Assembly (NCBI RefSeq): GCF_905163445.1
Contig: NC_053201.1
Span: 1,870,001-1,934,000, forward strand
Length of the DNA: 64,000 nucleotides
From: Pararge aegeria
Lineage: Eukaryota; Arthropoda; Insecta; Lepidoptera; Nymphalidae
Direction of reading: 5' to 3'
Within the stretch, counting starts at the first letter, position 1, and each line of letters begins with the position of its first letter. The notes under the pieces are model-generated. The model did no database searches. It was not told the origin of the DNA and was given only the letters and a program-made list of their open reading frames with translations. Position numbers and translations under genes: made by a program. Shown here one piece after another: positions 11,755 to 22,569 of this stretch.

Positions 11755-12085
11755 ACTCACAATCTATTTAAATAAAGTTTATTTAAGTATCACAAAAAAA
11801 ATATTTATGCATATTTAAAGGAATGGATATAATGAACAAAATTTAATTTGGACACTAATGGACTCGTAGTTATCGGACAACCAAGTTTCACTCAACATTA
11901 AAATTCAAGATTTTTGTACAATTAAATCACCGGAATGAGCCCGCAGACTTTGACAATTCAAAGTGTACACTGTCAAACCTTACAGCTAACTTCAGGTTGT
12001 CGGTTTTTTTGTGACAGTGTGCGCGCGCATCGTAAAATTTACTCTCATCATTTTCCCTAACGCGCTAAAAGAATTATAACTTCAA
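11755..12085. repeat. Interspersed repeat family T
   Basis: ACCAAGTTTCACTCAACATT, GAGCCCGCAGACTTTGACAA, AGCTAACTTCAGG and CTCTCATCATTTTCCCTAAC. The whole unit recurs at 24515-24850, and its right end at 13140-13220. Class unknown. Confidence 0.8.
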
Positions 12086-13299
12086 TAATAATAATCACAC
12101 ACTAAAATTAATATTTACAAAAAATATAAGCCGTCTAACTATTCACTTACGGGCATGGCACCCAAAATGTTGACGCTACTGCCCCTTTAAATGCTAGACT
12201 TAGCCGTTGGGCTAAGTATAAATAGTAATTTGGTCAATATATTCAGTTCCAAGATGGCCGAAGACACAAAGTGGCGTATCACATATATTTTCACTACTCC
12301 CACAATATGGTCATCGCATAAAACGATTTAACTATTAGACCACGATACACGATGACAAATTTTTAATCCAATATGGTCGCCAATACGAAACTGCGACTTA
12401 CATTGTTTTCACAACTCTCTCTATATCAAATATAGGACTTGACAAAGAGAATATTATACTGAATGTAAGAATGTATAGGTACACTTTTATTGTACACCAA
12501 GAAAAAAGTAGTCACAGACATAACATAGTAAGAAGGTACAATTTGGCGGCTTTATCGCAACCTACGACAAACATTATCCGCTATGACAAATTTCGAATGC
12601 AAGATTGCCGCCACCACAATATAGCGACCCATTCGTTCCGACACCGGAGTATCCTCAGGAGATGTTGACTTTACAATGTATAATTGTTAAGTCATTATTT
12701 ATTTAGTCGTATGGCATTTTCTAAGAAAAAGCGGTTTAAATTATTGATATAATTTACAAATTATTTATTTATTTCATCTTATTTATACATAAATATAAAT
12801 AAATAATACATACGGATAGTTAACCTCAAAGCACTTGAAAAAGTATATAACCACAATTTTTTTCACTAATATTCACAAATAGTAAGTAATATCAATCAAA
12901 ACATTCAATTTAAATCACTACTGAATATAATTTATTAGCACATATATAATTCGCACTTGTATGAAACTAAAACACTTGTTGTGAATGTATAAACTAGAAA
13001 CATGTTGATAAATATTATAAATATGAAAACAGTGATCAGAGGGGACGAGCGTACCAACGCGCGACTAATATCGAGGTTCAATTTCTATTTTGTTGGTAGC
13101 TTTTTTTTCGAGACTTAATGAGCGGTTAAGCAGACAACTTCATACTGTTAATTTTGTGTCACATCTTAAATTTTCACTCTCATCATTTTTTCATAACGCG
13201 CCTAAAGAAGTATAACTTCAAAAAAAAATATGATTGAGTGGAATAAAAAAAATATTTAAAGAAACAAATTGTTTTATTTATGATTAAGTAAGTGAAATC

Positions 13300-14095
13300 G
13301 CGTAGTCGAGTATCGCTCGAGTCCATGTAGGACTGAAGTCTATCGAACATTCACCCGTATTCATATCAAAATACCCACCAACTCAATGTCATGAATATTG
13401 GTTATTAATCAAATATAATTTTAATGGTGTATGGAAAACTATATATTAATTAATTAACAATTAACAGGGTATTTGTAAAATCCTTATCAATTTAATAAAA
13501 TATTGCCAGATATTTTATTAAATTTGAATTTATAGTTATCAAAAGGTTGGATATCTATCCGCTTTATAAAATTACTGTAACACTTATGATAAAGACTAAG
13601 ACACCGGGAGGTATCTTTGCATCGTTCGAGTCCATACAGGACTGAGGTGTATCTTCTTTTTCGGATGGTCACTTGCCGATAACCACCTGAGGGGTTGCTA
13701 CGGCGTCACCGAGGGAGTCGGGCGAGCGCGAAAGCTCGCCATGAGAAGAGCCCCAGGGCTCGACGACATCGGGGGTAAAGTGGGATACGTCGGCCCGAGG
13801 CTGCCTCCTGCGAGGACTCGGACCTCGGCTGGGTTCGCCGTTAATCGGACTGTGACAATGCAGTCTTATTTACATCAAAATACCCACCAACTCAATGTCA
13901 TGAACAATAGTTGTTAATTAAAAATAAAGTCAATTGTTGCCTGAAAACTATTTACATATTAACTAAAAAATAATTATTATCGTATTTGTAAAAATCCTAA
14001 TCAATTTAATAAAATATCTGAGAAATATGAATTTTTAGTTATCAAAAGTAGTATTTACCCATTTTATATATTTACTGTAACACTTATCTTCCCGT
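13300..14095. repeat. Tandem duplication of repeat family S with GC-rich insert
   Basis: Two unequal units (about 13300-13600 and 13610-14095) share TCGTTCGAGTCCAT, ATCAAAATACCCACCAACTC, AATGTCATGAA and AATTTAATAAAATAT. The second is enlarged by a GC-rich block at 13650-13852. A third relative lies inside the hAT MITE at 5698-6065. Confidence 0.8.
13650..13852. mobile_element. GC-rich inserted block
   Basis: About 200 bp of clearly higher GC than the surrounding AT-rich DNA: GAGTCGGGCGAGCGCGAAAG, GACGACATCGGGGGTAAAGT, GCTGCCTCCTGCGAGGACTC. No open frame of note. Probably a fragment of a GC-rich non-LTR element; family not identified. Confidence 0.5.
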
Positions 14096-14765
14096 TAAGT
14101 CATAATTGAGTGCTTTCTGCTGTTCACTGAGTACTTATTTTCTCCATTTCCAACGATTTTCATCAGATAATGTATATTAGTATTTGCCTATAGTTTGCCC
14201 ATAGTTTTTGCCTCGCGGGTTAAAAACAAGTGTCAGTAGAATAATGAAAATATAAAAATTTATGAAAAACTCAACTAAATGCTTAAAAGAATGCAAGAAA
14301 TAATTAAAGGAGTTTTAAACGTCCTAAGTCAAAAAGATAGATAATAGATGAGAAGGATAGAAGCTAAATCTATTTTCAATATATTGTGTAGCAACTTTAG
14401 AATGATTAAATTAATTTCATCGTTGTGTTTATATAAGAATCCACACAGCTGGGATTTTTATTGGAAGAGTTCCTAATCAAATTCCCTGTTTAACTTTCGC
14501 GTAAGATTTTATATACTTAATCTAGTTTGAAGCAATATCAATAAACGATACTATATTGCGATTATCTCCGTTCTTTTTAATACCCCGCTGGCACAATATC
14601 CTATGCCCTTCTCTAAAATGCAAGTTATTCATATCACAGAATTAAGAACGCACAGAACCCTCATTCAGCCATTATTGCATGAAGTCTATTGTGTCCAAAA
14701 ACAGTGAAAACACCTCGAGCTCATTTCACTTCACACGCGCGGAATGTTGCTAGCTCACAAACTTG

Positions 14766-15035
14766 ACGGCCGATTGGTGCAGTTTGCAGCGACCCTGCTT
14801 TCTGAGTCCAAGGGAACCCACGGGGTTCGATTCCCTCAACTGGAAAATATTTGTGTGATGTGCATTAATGTTTTTCAGTGTCTAGCTGTTTATATGTATA
14901 TTCTAAGTATTTATGGATATTATTTATAAAAATATTCATCAGTCATCTTAGTACCCATAACACAAGCTATGCTTACTTTGGGGCTAGGTGGCGATGTGTG
15001 TATTGTCGTAGTATATTTATTTATTTACTTATTTA
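14766..15035 (+). mobile_element. tRNA-derived SINE, family A
   Basis: Full-length copy just left of the 135-bp array. A short duplication (GGGAACCCACGGGG) disturbs the B box. Confidence 0.88.
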
Positions 15036-15083
15036 AAAAAAGAAACTTTTTCTAGTTTTCCCCATCGTATAGTAAACGTTAAG

Positions 15084-17215
15084 AACTAGCCTGGTGGGTC
15101 AATGCTGCAATTTCGTCTTTCTGATTGGAGGGGTGTATGCCTAGCAATAGGACATTTATAGGCTGTTTGTAATTATGAAATATTTTGAATTAATAAAAGT
15201 TCAATGACTGCGCTGTAGAACTAGCCTGGTGGGTCAATGCTGCAATTTCGTCTTTCTGATTGGAGGGGTGTATGCCTAGCAATAGGACATTTATAGGCTG
15301 TTTGTAATTATGAAATATTTTGAATTAATAAAAGTTCAATGACTGCGCTGTAGAACTAGCCTGGTGGGTCAATGCTGCAATTTCGTCTTTCTGATTGGAG
15401 GGGTGTATGCCTAGCAATAGGACATTTATAGGCTGTTTGTAATTATGAAATATTTTGAATTAATAAAAGTTCAATGACTGCGCTGTAGAACTAGCCTGGT
15501 GGGTCAATGCTGCAATTTCGTCTTTCTGATTGGAGGGGTGTATGCCTAGCAATAGGACATTTATAGGCTGTTTGTAATTATGAAATATTTTGAATTAATA
15601 AAAGTTCAATGACTGCGCTGTAGAACTAGCCTGGTGGGTCAATGCTGCAATTTCGTCTTTCTGATTGGAGGGGTGTATGCCTAGCAATAGGACATTTATA
15701 GGCTGTTTGTAATTATGAAATATTTTGAATTAATAAAAGTTCAATGACTGCGCTGTAGAACTAGCCTGGTGGGTCAATGCTGCAATTTCGTCTTTCTGAT
15801 TGGAGGGGTGTATGCCTAGCAATAGGACATTTATAGGCTGTTTGTAATTATGAAATATTTTGAATTAATAAAAGTTCAATGACTGCGCTGTAGAACTAGC
15901 CTGGTGGGTCAATGCTGCAATTTCGTCTTTCTGATTGGAGGGGTGTATGCCTAGCAATAGGACATTTATAGGCTGTTTGTAATTATGAAATATTTTGAAT
16001 TAATAAAAGTTCAATGACTGCGCTGTAGAACTAGCCTGGTGGGTCAATGCTGCAATTTCGTCTTTCTGATTGGAGGGGTGTATGCCTAGCAATAGGACAT
16101 TTATAGGCTGTTTGTAATTATGAAATATTTTGAATTAATAAAAGTTCAATGACTGCGCTGTAGAACTAGCCTGGTGGGTCAATGCTGCAATTTCGTCTTT
16201 CTGATTGGAGGGGTGTATGCCTAGCAATAGGACATTTATAGGCTGTTTGTAATTATGAAATATTTTGAATTAATAAAAGTTCAATGACTGCGCTGTAGAA
16301 CTAGCCTGGTGGGTCAATGCTGCAATTTCGTCTTTCTGATTGGAGGGGTGTATGCCTAGCAATAGGACATTTATAGGCTGTTTGTAATTATGAAATATTT
16401 TGAATTAATAAAAGTTCAATGACTGCGCTGTAGAACTAGCCTGGTGGGTCAATGCTGCAATTTCGTCTTTCTGATTGGAGGGGTGTATGCCTAGCAATAG
16501 GACATTTATAGGCTGTTTGTAATTATGAAATATTTTGAATTAATAAAAGTTCAATGACTGCGCTGTAGAACTAGCCTGGTGGGTCAATGCTGCAATTTCG
16601 TCTTTCTGATTGGAGGGGTGTATGCCTAGCAATAGGACATTTATAGGCTGTTTGTAATTATGAAATATTTTGAATTAATAAAAGTTCAATGACTGCGCTG
16701 TAGAACTAGCCTGGTGGGTCAATGCTGCAATTTCGTCTTTCTGATTGGAGGGGTGTATGCCTAGCAATAGGACATTTATAGGCTGTTTGTAATTATGAAA
16801 TATTTTGAATTAATAAAAGTTCAATGACTGCGCTGTAGAACTAGCCTGGTGGGTCAATGCTGCAATTTCGTCTTTCTGATTGGAGGGGTGTATGCCTAGC
16901 AATAGGACATTTATAGGCTGTTTGTAATTATGAAATATTTTGAATTAATAAAAGTTCAATGACTGCGCTGTAGAACTAGCCTGGTGGGTCAATGCTGCAA
17001 TTTCGTCTTTCTGATTGGAGGGGTGTATGCCTAGCAATAGGACATTTATAGGCTGTTTGTAATTATGAAATATTTTGAATTAATAAAAGTTCAATGACTG
17101 CGCTGTAGAACTAGCCTGGTGGGTCAATGCTGCAATTTCGTCTTTCTGATTGGAGGGGTGTATGCCTAGCAATAGGACATTTATAGGCTGTTTGTAATTA
17201 TGAAATATTTTGAAT
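15084..17215. repeat. 135-bp tandem array, about 16 units, nearly identical
   Basis: Units begin AACTAGCCTGGTGGGTCAAT and recur every 135 bases from 15084 (15219, 15354 ... 17109). Fifteen units are full; the sixteenth is cut after TTTTGAAT. By eye the copies look identical, so expansion or homogenisation is recent. Each unit contains GTATGCCTAGCAATAGGACA and TTTATAGGCTG, like the end of some lepidopteran LINE 3' regions (TATGCCCAGCAGTGGGACGT, ATAGGCTG). No frame stays open through it. The left neighbour is a SINE. Confidence 0.97.
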
Positions 17216-17482
17216 AAATAAATAAATAAATAAATTTATTTATTTATTCACAAGAATGTAGGTACATACAGTTTTTAAAATGTAAAGTAGTTATTATAAT
17301 ATTTATACAAACAAATGCGTGCCTCACAAATTATATTGGTGTGTATGTCATAAATGTATGTAATGGTGCCATTTAAAATCTACTGTCCCTGATTTAGGTA
17401 AAAACCTGTATTACAGGCGACAGTGCTCTCTTTAAATTGTTGTTTCGATGATTGAGTGTATGATTGTGCGTATGTGAGTTTG
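17216..17482 (-). mobile_element. LINE 3' end inserted in the last satellite unit
   Basis: About 267 bp separate the two halves of the sixteenth unit. Read on the minus strand the insert ends in GAATAAATAAATAAAT-type repeats, a typical non-LTR retrotransposon tail. No clear target duplication is visible. Confidence 0.75.
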
Positions 17483-17514
17483 TTAATAAAAGTTCAATGA
17501 CCGCGCTGTAGAAA
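17483..17514. repeat. Right-hand remnant of the split satellite unit
   Basis: TTAATAAAAGTTCAATGAC continues the unit exactly where it broke off at 17215. One base differs from the array (GACCGC against GACTGC), so this outermost piece is slightly older or less homogenised. Confidence 0.9.
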
Positions 17515-17652
17515 CGAGTTGGGCAAAAATATAGATTGGATTGATACTGCACTTCTGATTCAGACTTGGAAATATTAAAAGCTGGTTTCGATGAACTCGT
17601 AACACAATATTATTTAGGTCAATAGCAGCGAAGTAAGTACTTTAGGTCTTTT

Positions 17653-18025
17653 AAATTATGATACACTAGCTCCTGCCCGCGACTTCGTCTGCGTGGCCGT
17701 CAGAATTGGACCTTAAAGCCTCGCTCGTTAACAATTTTTAACCCTACCACGGGAACTATTCGAGAGATCGACATAGAAAGTACATGTCGTTTTCCATAGC
17801 CTAGGTGACATGCATACAAAATTTCAAAACTGTTTGCCCTCAGCTTACCTCGTATACAATGTTCAATTTTCTCTCGGTAACTTCTTAAGGAATCGGGATA
17901 AAAAGGTAGCCTATATTCTTTTCCATGTCAAAGGCTACGTGCATGCAAAATTTCATTCAAATCTGTTCAGCCGTTTTTGCGTGATTGAGTAATAAACATC
18001 CACACTATCACATTTATAATAATAG
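17653..18025 (-). mobile_element. Helitron-like element, reverse orientation
   Basis: The right end ATTTATAATAATAGTTGGA and the interior CAGCCGTTTTTGCGTGATTGAGT are the reverse of the start motif. The left end has CTAGCTCCTGCCCGCGACTT, the reverse of AAGTCGCGGGCA..AGCTAG. Confidence 0.7.
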
Positions 18026-18115
18026 TTGGACTAGCGAAACGTTCCGGCTTCGCGCAGGTGAATAAAAAAAAATTGGTAACTTGCTAGCAAAATATACAAA
18101 CATTCATTCATTGGC

Positions 18116-18178
18116 CTGAGCTGGGAATCGAACCCGGTACCACATGATCTGCAGTCGAACGTGCTCACCACTACATCC
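18116..18178 (-). mobile_element. tRNA-like SINE head fragment
   Basis: GGCCTGAGCTGGGAATCGAA, CCCGGTACCACATG and GTGCTCACCACTAC form reversed B and A boxes of a tRNA-like head. A degenerate copy, not a functional tRNA. Confidence 0.5.
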
Positions 18179-18420
18179 TACTAATATTATAAATGCTAAC
18201 ATTTCTATGCATGAATGGATCGATGGATGTTTGTTACTCTTTCACGCAAAAACTACAAAAACTGACAAATTTGTTCAGTCAAAAAAAAATTGACTGAATT
18301 TTGAAATGGAGATAGGATTGAAACATAGGCAGCTATCCCGGTAAAAATTACGGTTCCCGCAGGATTCTTGAAAAACCAAAAAACCGTATACGAAACAGCG
18401 GGCAACAGCGGGTAATAAAA
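18176..18420 (+). mobile_element. Helitron-like element, forward copy
   Basis: Starts TCCTACTAATATTATAAATG, then TTACTCTTTCACGCAAAAAC. It ends in AACAGCGGGCAACAGCGGGT. Internally shorter than the 4612-5008 copy. Confidence 0.7.
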
Positions 18421-18477
18421 GTGAAGGGTTTATTTTTTTGTTCAATGTTTGTAGTTACGTCACTGCATTGTATACTT

Positions 18478-18745
18478 AGCGGGCGACGGAGTGACCTAGG
18501 CTCACAATATCTCTATGTCAACAAATCAGGAGAGCCATAGAAAAACAGAGTTATAGCTCAACGAGTAGCGGAACTGAAGTGGCAATGGGCGGGGCACATA
18601 ACTCTGAGAACCGATGGACGTCCTCCGACCACCGACGAATTGGATAAATGACATCAACCGAGTCGCAGGAAGCCGCTGGACACAAGCGGCATAAGACCAT
18701 GGTATTTGGAACCCTACGAACCTATTCCCAGCAGAGGACCTCCAT
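18478..18745 (+). pseudogene. RTE-like LINE ORF2 C-terminal remnant
   Basis: IAQRVAELKWQWAGHI-like coding (ATAGCTCAACGAGTAGCGG, AAGTGGCAATGGGCGGGGC), then VAGSRWTQAA and CCCAGCAGAGGACCTCCATT. Internally deleted and frameshifted. Right next to the tRNA-like hairpin element. Confidence 0.75.
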
Positions 18746-18764
18746 TAGATGACATCACGATGAT

Positions 18765-18942
18765 GAATTATCAATTTTATAAATTTAAAATGCATATACA
18801 AATTTTCGGCAGCGACGGTAGGAGAGCCGTAGCTTAATTGGTGAAAGCGCTCAGGCCGCGATTGCCCGAGAGTCGCAGGTTCAAATCCTGTCGGTTTCGA
18901 AAATTTTTATATGCATTTTAAATTTATAAAATTGATAATTCC
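18765..18942. mobile_element. Palindromic element with a tRNA-like Pol III promoter in the loop
   Basis: Two 45-base arms (18765-18809, 18898-18942) are inverted copies with about one mismatch. Between them 88 bases carry an A-box-like TAGCTTAATTGG, a B box GGTTCAAATCC and a T stem CAGG/CCTG. A CTCAGGC/GCCCGAG stem holds a CGCGATT loop, which lacks U33. It looks like a tRNA-derived element rather than a working tRNA. Confidence 0.82.
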
Positions 18943-19289
18943 TCCAAGTGTAGGTAAATAACCTAATAAAAAATTATAAATTTCATGATGATGATAGACT
19001 AAGAGGGTGAATCCACGACGCACAGGTAGTCCAACGTTACAAAACCTTCCTTTGTAGGTAAGTTGTAAATCGCCGGTAGGGTTGACACAGCCGAGTAAAC
19101 TGTACGCCGTACTGTAAGTACAATACTAACAAGGCTGAACACAATGGCCGGAGCCTCCGTCAAGCCTCGCCTTTGTGATGACATAAAACTCGTAGACGTT
19201 GGTCCAGTCGTTATAATAGATCACTGGGCTTGATTGCAGGTAAAATTAGTTTTTTTTAAAAGTAATAATTGTCGTACAAAGCAGATAGC

Positions 19290-19443
19290 CTCCATGCATA
19301 TACCAGAATCGTTTGCCATACCAGAATATCCCGTCAAAGATACCGTCAAATTGTGGAATAGCCTTCCCTCTGAAATTCGAAAATCCTTATTAATTTTTAA
19401 AATATTTAAATATTACCTTTCACTTATCAGATTGAGTTTATGA
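19290..19443 (+). pseudogene. LINE ORF2 C-terminal fragment
   Basis: Reads IPEYPVKDTVKLWNSLPSEI, RKSLLIFKIFKYYLSL and stops. LWNSLPSEIR...FK.YL is the usual C-terminus of CR1/Jockey-like ORF2. Its 3' tail seems to resume at about 19786-19880 (ACTAATAAATAAATAAATGA) after the microsatellite block. Confidence 0.75.
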
Positions 19444-19659
19444 GTAGGTAGTATTAGTACAATATATTTGTTACACTATTAATTACTACTTATTGTTAAG
19501 ATTACATTACTATAGAGGTACATGCATTTGTTTATTGTATTTATCTATATATATAAAAATGTTATGTTGGTTTGTGTAGGTACGCTTCAAAAACTCAAAA
19601 AGTTCTGCACCGACCGAGCTGAAATTTTGGCACAGCGAAGCGTGGCAGGGTATAGCTTG

Positions 19660-19661
<2 letters not shown>

Positions 19662-19731
<70 letters not shown>
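19662..19731. repeat. (TA)n microsatellite
   Basis: About 35 uninterrupted TA/AT dinucleotides, able to fold on itself and likely variable in length. Confidence 0.98.
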
Positions 19732-19733
<2 letters not shown>

Positions 19734-19772
19734 CACACACACGCACACGCACACAAACACACACACACACCC
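19732..19772. repeat. (CA)n-rich microsatellite
   Basis: ACACACACACGCACACGCAC and more CA units, directly after the (TA)n tract. Confidence 0.95.
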
Positions 19773-19889
19773 ACTCATACTCATTCGTGCTGTTGTGAAT
19801 ATCGTAACTGATTGTTTTGTATATTTTGTACTTGCACCTATTACTTGATTACTAATAAATAAATAAATGAATAAATAAAGGCAATTAAA

Positions 19890-19975
19890 GTCCGCCAATC
19901 CGCACTTGGCCAGCGTGGTGGACTATGGCCTAGCCCCCTCTAATTCTGAGTGGAGAACGGACCCGAAATATCTTT
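19890..19975 (+). mobile_element. SINE family B fragment
   Basis: AGTCCGCCAATCCGCACTTG, GCCAGCGTGGTGGACTATGG. Only the central body remains, directly after a LINE tail. Confidence 0.75.
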
Positions 19976-20305
19976 AACTGAGAGCACCTTTCAAATTTCA
20001 GAGCGTGATAAAACATTGAATAATTATTCCCAAGTTATTCCATGAATCTGACACAGTTTATTATGACACCTACTTATACGTAACACATATGTCCCTCAAG
20101 ATTGTACTGGGTGTAAGCGAGATAAAATCTCATTTTCACAGGCGAGTGAAAGAGAAAAGAAATGACTAATGAGCGTGTGACCATTGTGGCATCATTATCA
20201 TTGCCTACTTAAGCTTTTTTAAAGGCGTCATCTCTTACCTTGCAACTAATACTATGTTATAAACATGCTATCTCTTTTCTATGACGCTCATTTTTATGGT
20301 TTATA

Positions 20306-20375
20306 TTTTCCAGTTGTGTGATACGAAACCACGGCCGTGGACTCAGAAAGCAGGGTCGCTGCTAATCGGTCGTAA
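20306..20375 (-). mobile_element. SINE family A, 5' fragment
   Basis: Only the head survives on the minus strand: CAGCGACCCTGCTTTCTGAG, CCGTGG and CCAGTTGTGTGAT are recognisable. Confidence 0.7.
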
Positions 20376-20379
20376 AATT

Positions 20380-21390
20380 TTCACAGATGATTTATTTCGG
20401 TTGCCTTAAAATAGTAACTACACAGATTACACAAATTTTGTCTTTCCTAAAACAGAAATATAATAAAATAAATATACCCATACAACAGAACGGTTAACGG
20501 CAACGGTTTGAAACCTTACGCGCGCGAGTCCGTCTCGCACTTGGCCCGTTTTTAGACTTGTCAATTAAGCTTGTATTAGATAATAGTCACTATTGGTGCT
20601 AAAGGTAAACCGAGACAGGTTATAAAGTTGTGCTGTCGTTTTTACGATGGTTGCTGTAGAAAATGATAGCACTTTATACAAAGTATAAATGAAAACCGAA
20701 ATAACACTTCAGAGGCAGGTACATTATTTACTGTCTCTGAGACTTATCTGTGAAATCGTAACGCTAATAGTTTTGGAGTAAACCATTGCCATAGTTTATA
20801 CTGAAAGAAATCAGATACAGCCCTAACATCACATGTAAAAGTAAAATCAAGTGACTCCTGTCACTTCATAAGGTCCGCGTCGCTTAGCGTAGGTACTAGG
20901 CACGTGTTGGTATTTTATCTTCAATAGGGCTGTCATAAACACTTAAAATTTAAATTAGTTTGTATGGAAAAATAAATATGTTTCTTTTGATTTAAATTTT
21001 TTACAGGGTAATTCCTTATCAAATATACTTATGCACTCTTCAACAGTTCTTCGTAATTCCATTACACGTTGTAGAGACTCGTCAATTTACTTTTGAATCA
21101 CCGCCAATTTCACCCTATTAGTATAAGATATTTTAATAGGTAACTTCTTTATTTATTGTCGCAAACTCACAATGTCACTTAAAACTAAGTAGCTACCCAC
21201 TCGCAGTGAGGGCAATTTATACCTAAGCTTTTTTACCGTTTATGTAATCCTATATGTTACAATAGGATGTTTATATCGGCTTACGGTTAAAACGTATTGT
21301 GTGGTGTACAATAAAGGTATATTCTTTTATTCATTTTGAATAGTTTTTGATACGTAAGTGTGGATTGTGAATTATTTTTACCTGACTACG
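20380..21390. other. No gene seen
   Basis: Unassigned AT-rich DNA between SINE A and SINE B pieces. It contains only the small LINE relic at 21215. Confidence 0.6.
21215..21262 (-). mobile_element. LINE ORF2 end fragment
   Basis: The minus strand has AGGATTACATAAACGGTAAA, AAAGCTTAGG (KDYINGKKA-like). Small relic. Confidence 0.5.
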
Positions 21391-21394
21391 GGAG

Positions 21395-21500
21395 GGCAGC
21401 GCTGATAGCCCAGTGGTTAGAGCATGAGCCTCCTTTTCGGGGGACCGTATTCGATCCCCGTAACGAATCTTTAACTTTTAGGAATTATGTGCGTTTTTAT
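21395..21500 (+). mobile_element. SINE family B, 5' half
   Basis: GCTGATAGCCCAGTGGTTAG, ATGAGCCTCC and ATTCGATCCCCGTAACG form A and B boxes of a tRNA-like head. The body stops after GTGCGTTTTTATTAAAG. Confidence 0.75.
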
Positions 21501-21529
21501 TAAAGCATTATAAATATCATATTTTGTGA

Positions 21530-21641
21530 AGACCGATCGGCGCAGTGGGCAGCGACCCTGCTTTCTTAGTCCAAGGCTGTGGGTTCGACTGGAAAATGTT
21601 TGGTGATGAACATGAATATTTTTCAGTGTCCGGGAAGTATG
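21530..21641 (+). mobile_element. SINE family A, head (split copy)
   Basis: GCGCAGTGGGCAGCGACCCT to TTTCAGTGTCCGGG, then broken by a minus-strand LINE tail. The other half resumes at about 21816. Confidence 0.85.
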
Positions 21642-21815
21642 TCAAATTCAAATTCAAAATTTCTTTATTCACGTAGACCTTATGAAGCGTTCATACATAT
21701 ATGTTTACATAATTGTAAGGGGATGGTGATAACTGAACTTCGTTCGCCAACTTAAACCTAAAGTTTCAAAGGCGCTCTGGTCTAAGAAGAGCCCACAACA
21801 AACTTAGCCGGGTTA
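21642..21815 (-). mobile_element. LINE 3' end nested in SINE A
   Basis: Read on the minus strand: GGCTAAGTTTGTTGTGGGCT, CTCTTCTTAGACCAG, GGAAC, GAACGCTTCATAAGGTCTAC, GAATAAAGAAATTTTGAATT. The same tail appears in forward sense at 22365-22568 and 54535-54672. It is younger than the SINE it interrupts. Confidence 0.82.
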
Positions 21816-21962
21816 TCTGTATTATATTATATGTATTTATGTAAATTATTTTAAAAAATATACATAAGTTATCTTAGTACCCATAACACAAGCTACGCTT
21901 ACTTTGGAGCTAGATGGCGATGAGTATTGTCGTAGTATATTTATTTATTTATTTTATTTTAT
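21816..21962 (+). mobile_element. SINE family A, tail (split copy)
   Basis: TTATGTAAATTATT, GTACCCATAACACAAGCTAC and GATGGCGATGAGTATTGTCG complete the SINE begun at 21530. Confidence 0.85.
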
Positions 21963-21967
21963 CACTC

Positions 21968-22080
21968 GGTATAGGATTCTCCATAATGTTATCAAATGCG
22001 TGTGGAGTCCACCAAAACTTGGTCAGCGTGGTGAACTACGGCCTACTTTCGTCTGGAGAAGATCTTAGCAAGTTGTTAGC
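21968..22080 (+). mobile_element. SINE family B, body fragment
   Basis: GGATTCTCCATAATGTTATC, TGTGGAGTCCACCAA and CAGCGTGGTGAACTACGGCC. 5'-truncated. Confidence 0.72.
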
Positions 22081-22364
22081 CGATATTGGGTTGTTAATCA
22101 TAAAAGTCTGGTTTTCGAACTTTTATTTTATTTTACAGCTTCGGTGTTAGCAAAGATTTTAGCCGAAGCAAATTGTGTTTACGCCATTTTTGGACGAAAT
22201 GCTCGCTCCTCCATTACGAGCTAAGTGCACCGCGATATATTGCATTCGATACAACGTCCCGCGGAAAGGAGATATTGCTGTTAGCTTGCGTTTCGAAAAC
22301 ATTTGTTTGTATTGTTTTATAGACTCTCCATCATTTGGGCTAAAACTTAGCTAAACTTACTTAT

Positions 22365-22568
22365 TTACCCGGCTAAGTTTGTTGTGGGCTCTTCTTAGAC
22401 CAGGGCGCGTTTGGAACCCTCGTAGCTTTAGTTTTAAGTTGGCGAACGAAGTTATCACCATCCATACGTTACAATTATGTAAACAAATATGTATGAACGC
22501 TTCATAAGTGCCTGTGATAGGCCTACATGAATAAAGAAATTTTGAATTTGAATTTGAATTTTGAATTA
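22365..22568 (+). mobile_element. LINE 3' end
   Basis: GGCTAAGTTTGTTGTGGGCT, TAGACCAGGGCGCGTTTGGA, GAACGCTTCATAAGTGCCTG and CCTACATGAATAAAGAAATT, then TTTGAATTTGAA repeats. Forward copy of the tail nested at 21642-21815. Confidence 0.82.
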
Positions 22569-22569
22569 G

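Noticed and set aside
15084..17215. CRISPR-like or coding tandem repeat
   Set aside because: Units are contiguous with no unique spacers, and the genome is eukaryotic. Stop codons occur in all frames.
18826..18900. Functional tRNA gene
   Set aside because: It has A and B boxes but lacks U33, the acceptor stem is poor, and it lies within hairpin arms. Better described as a tRNA-like mobile element.
19510..19770. 86-codon minus frame with Tyr-Ile repeats
   Set aside because: Translation of the (TA)n and (CA)n microsatellite.
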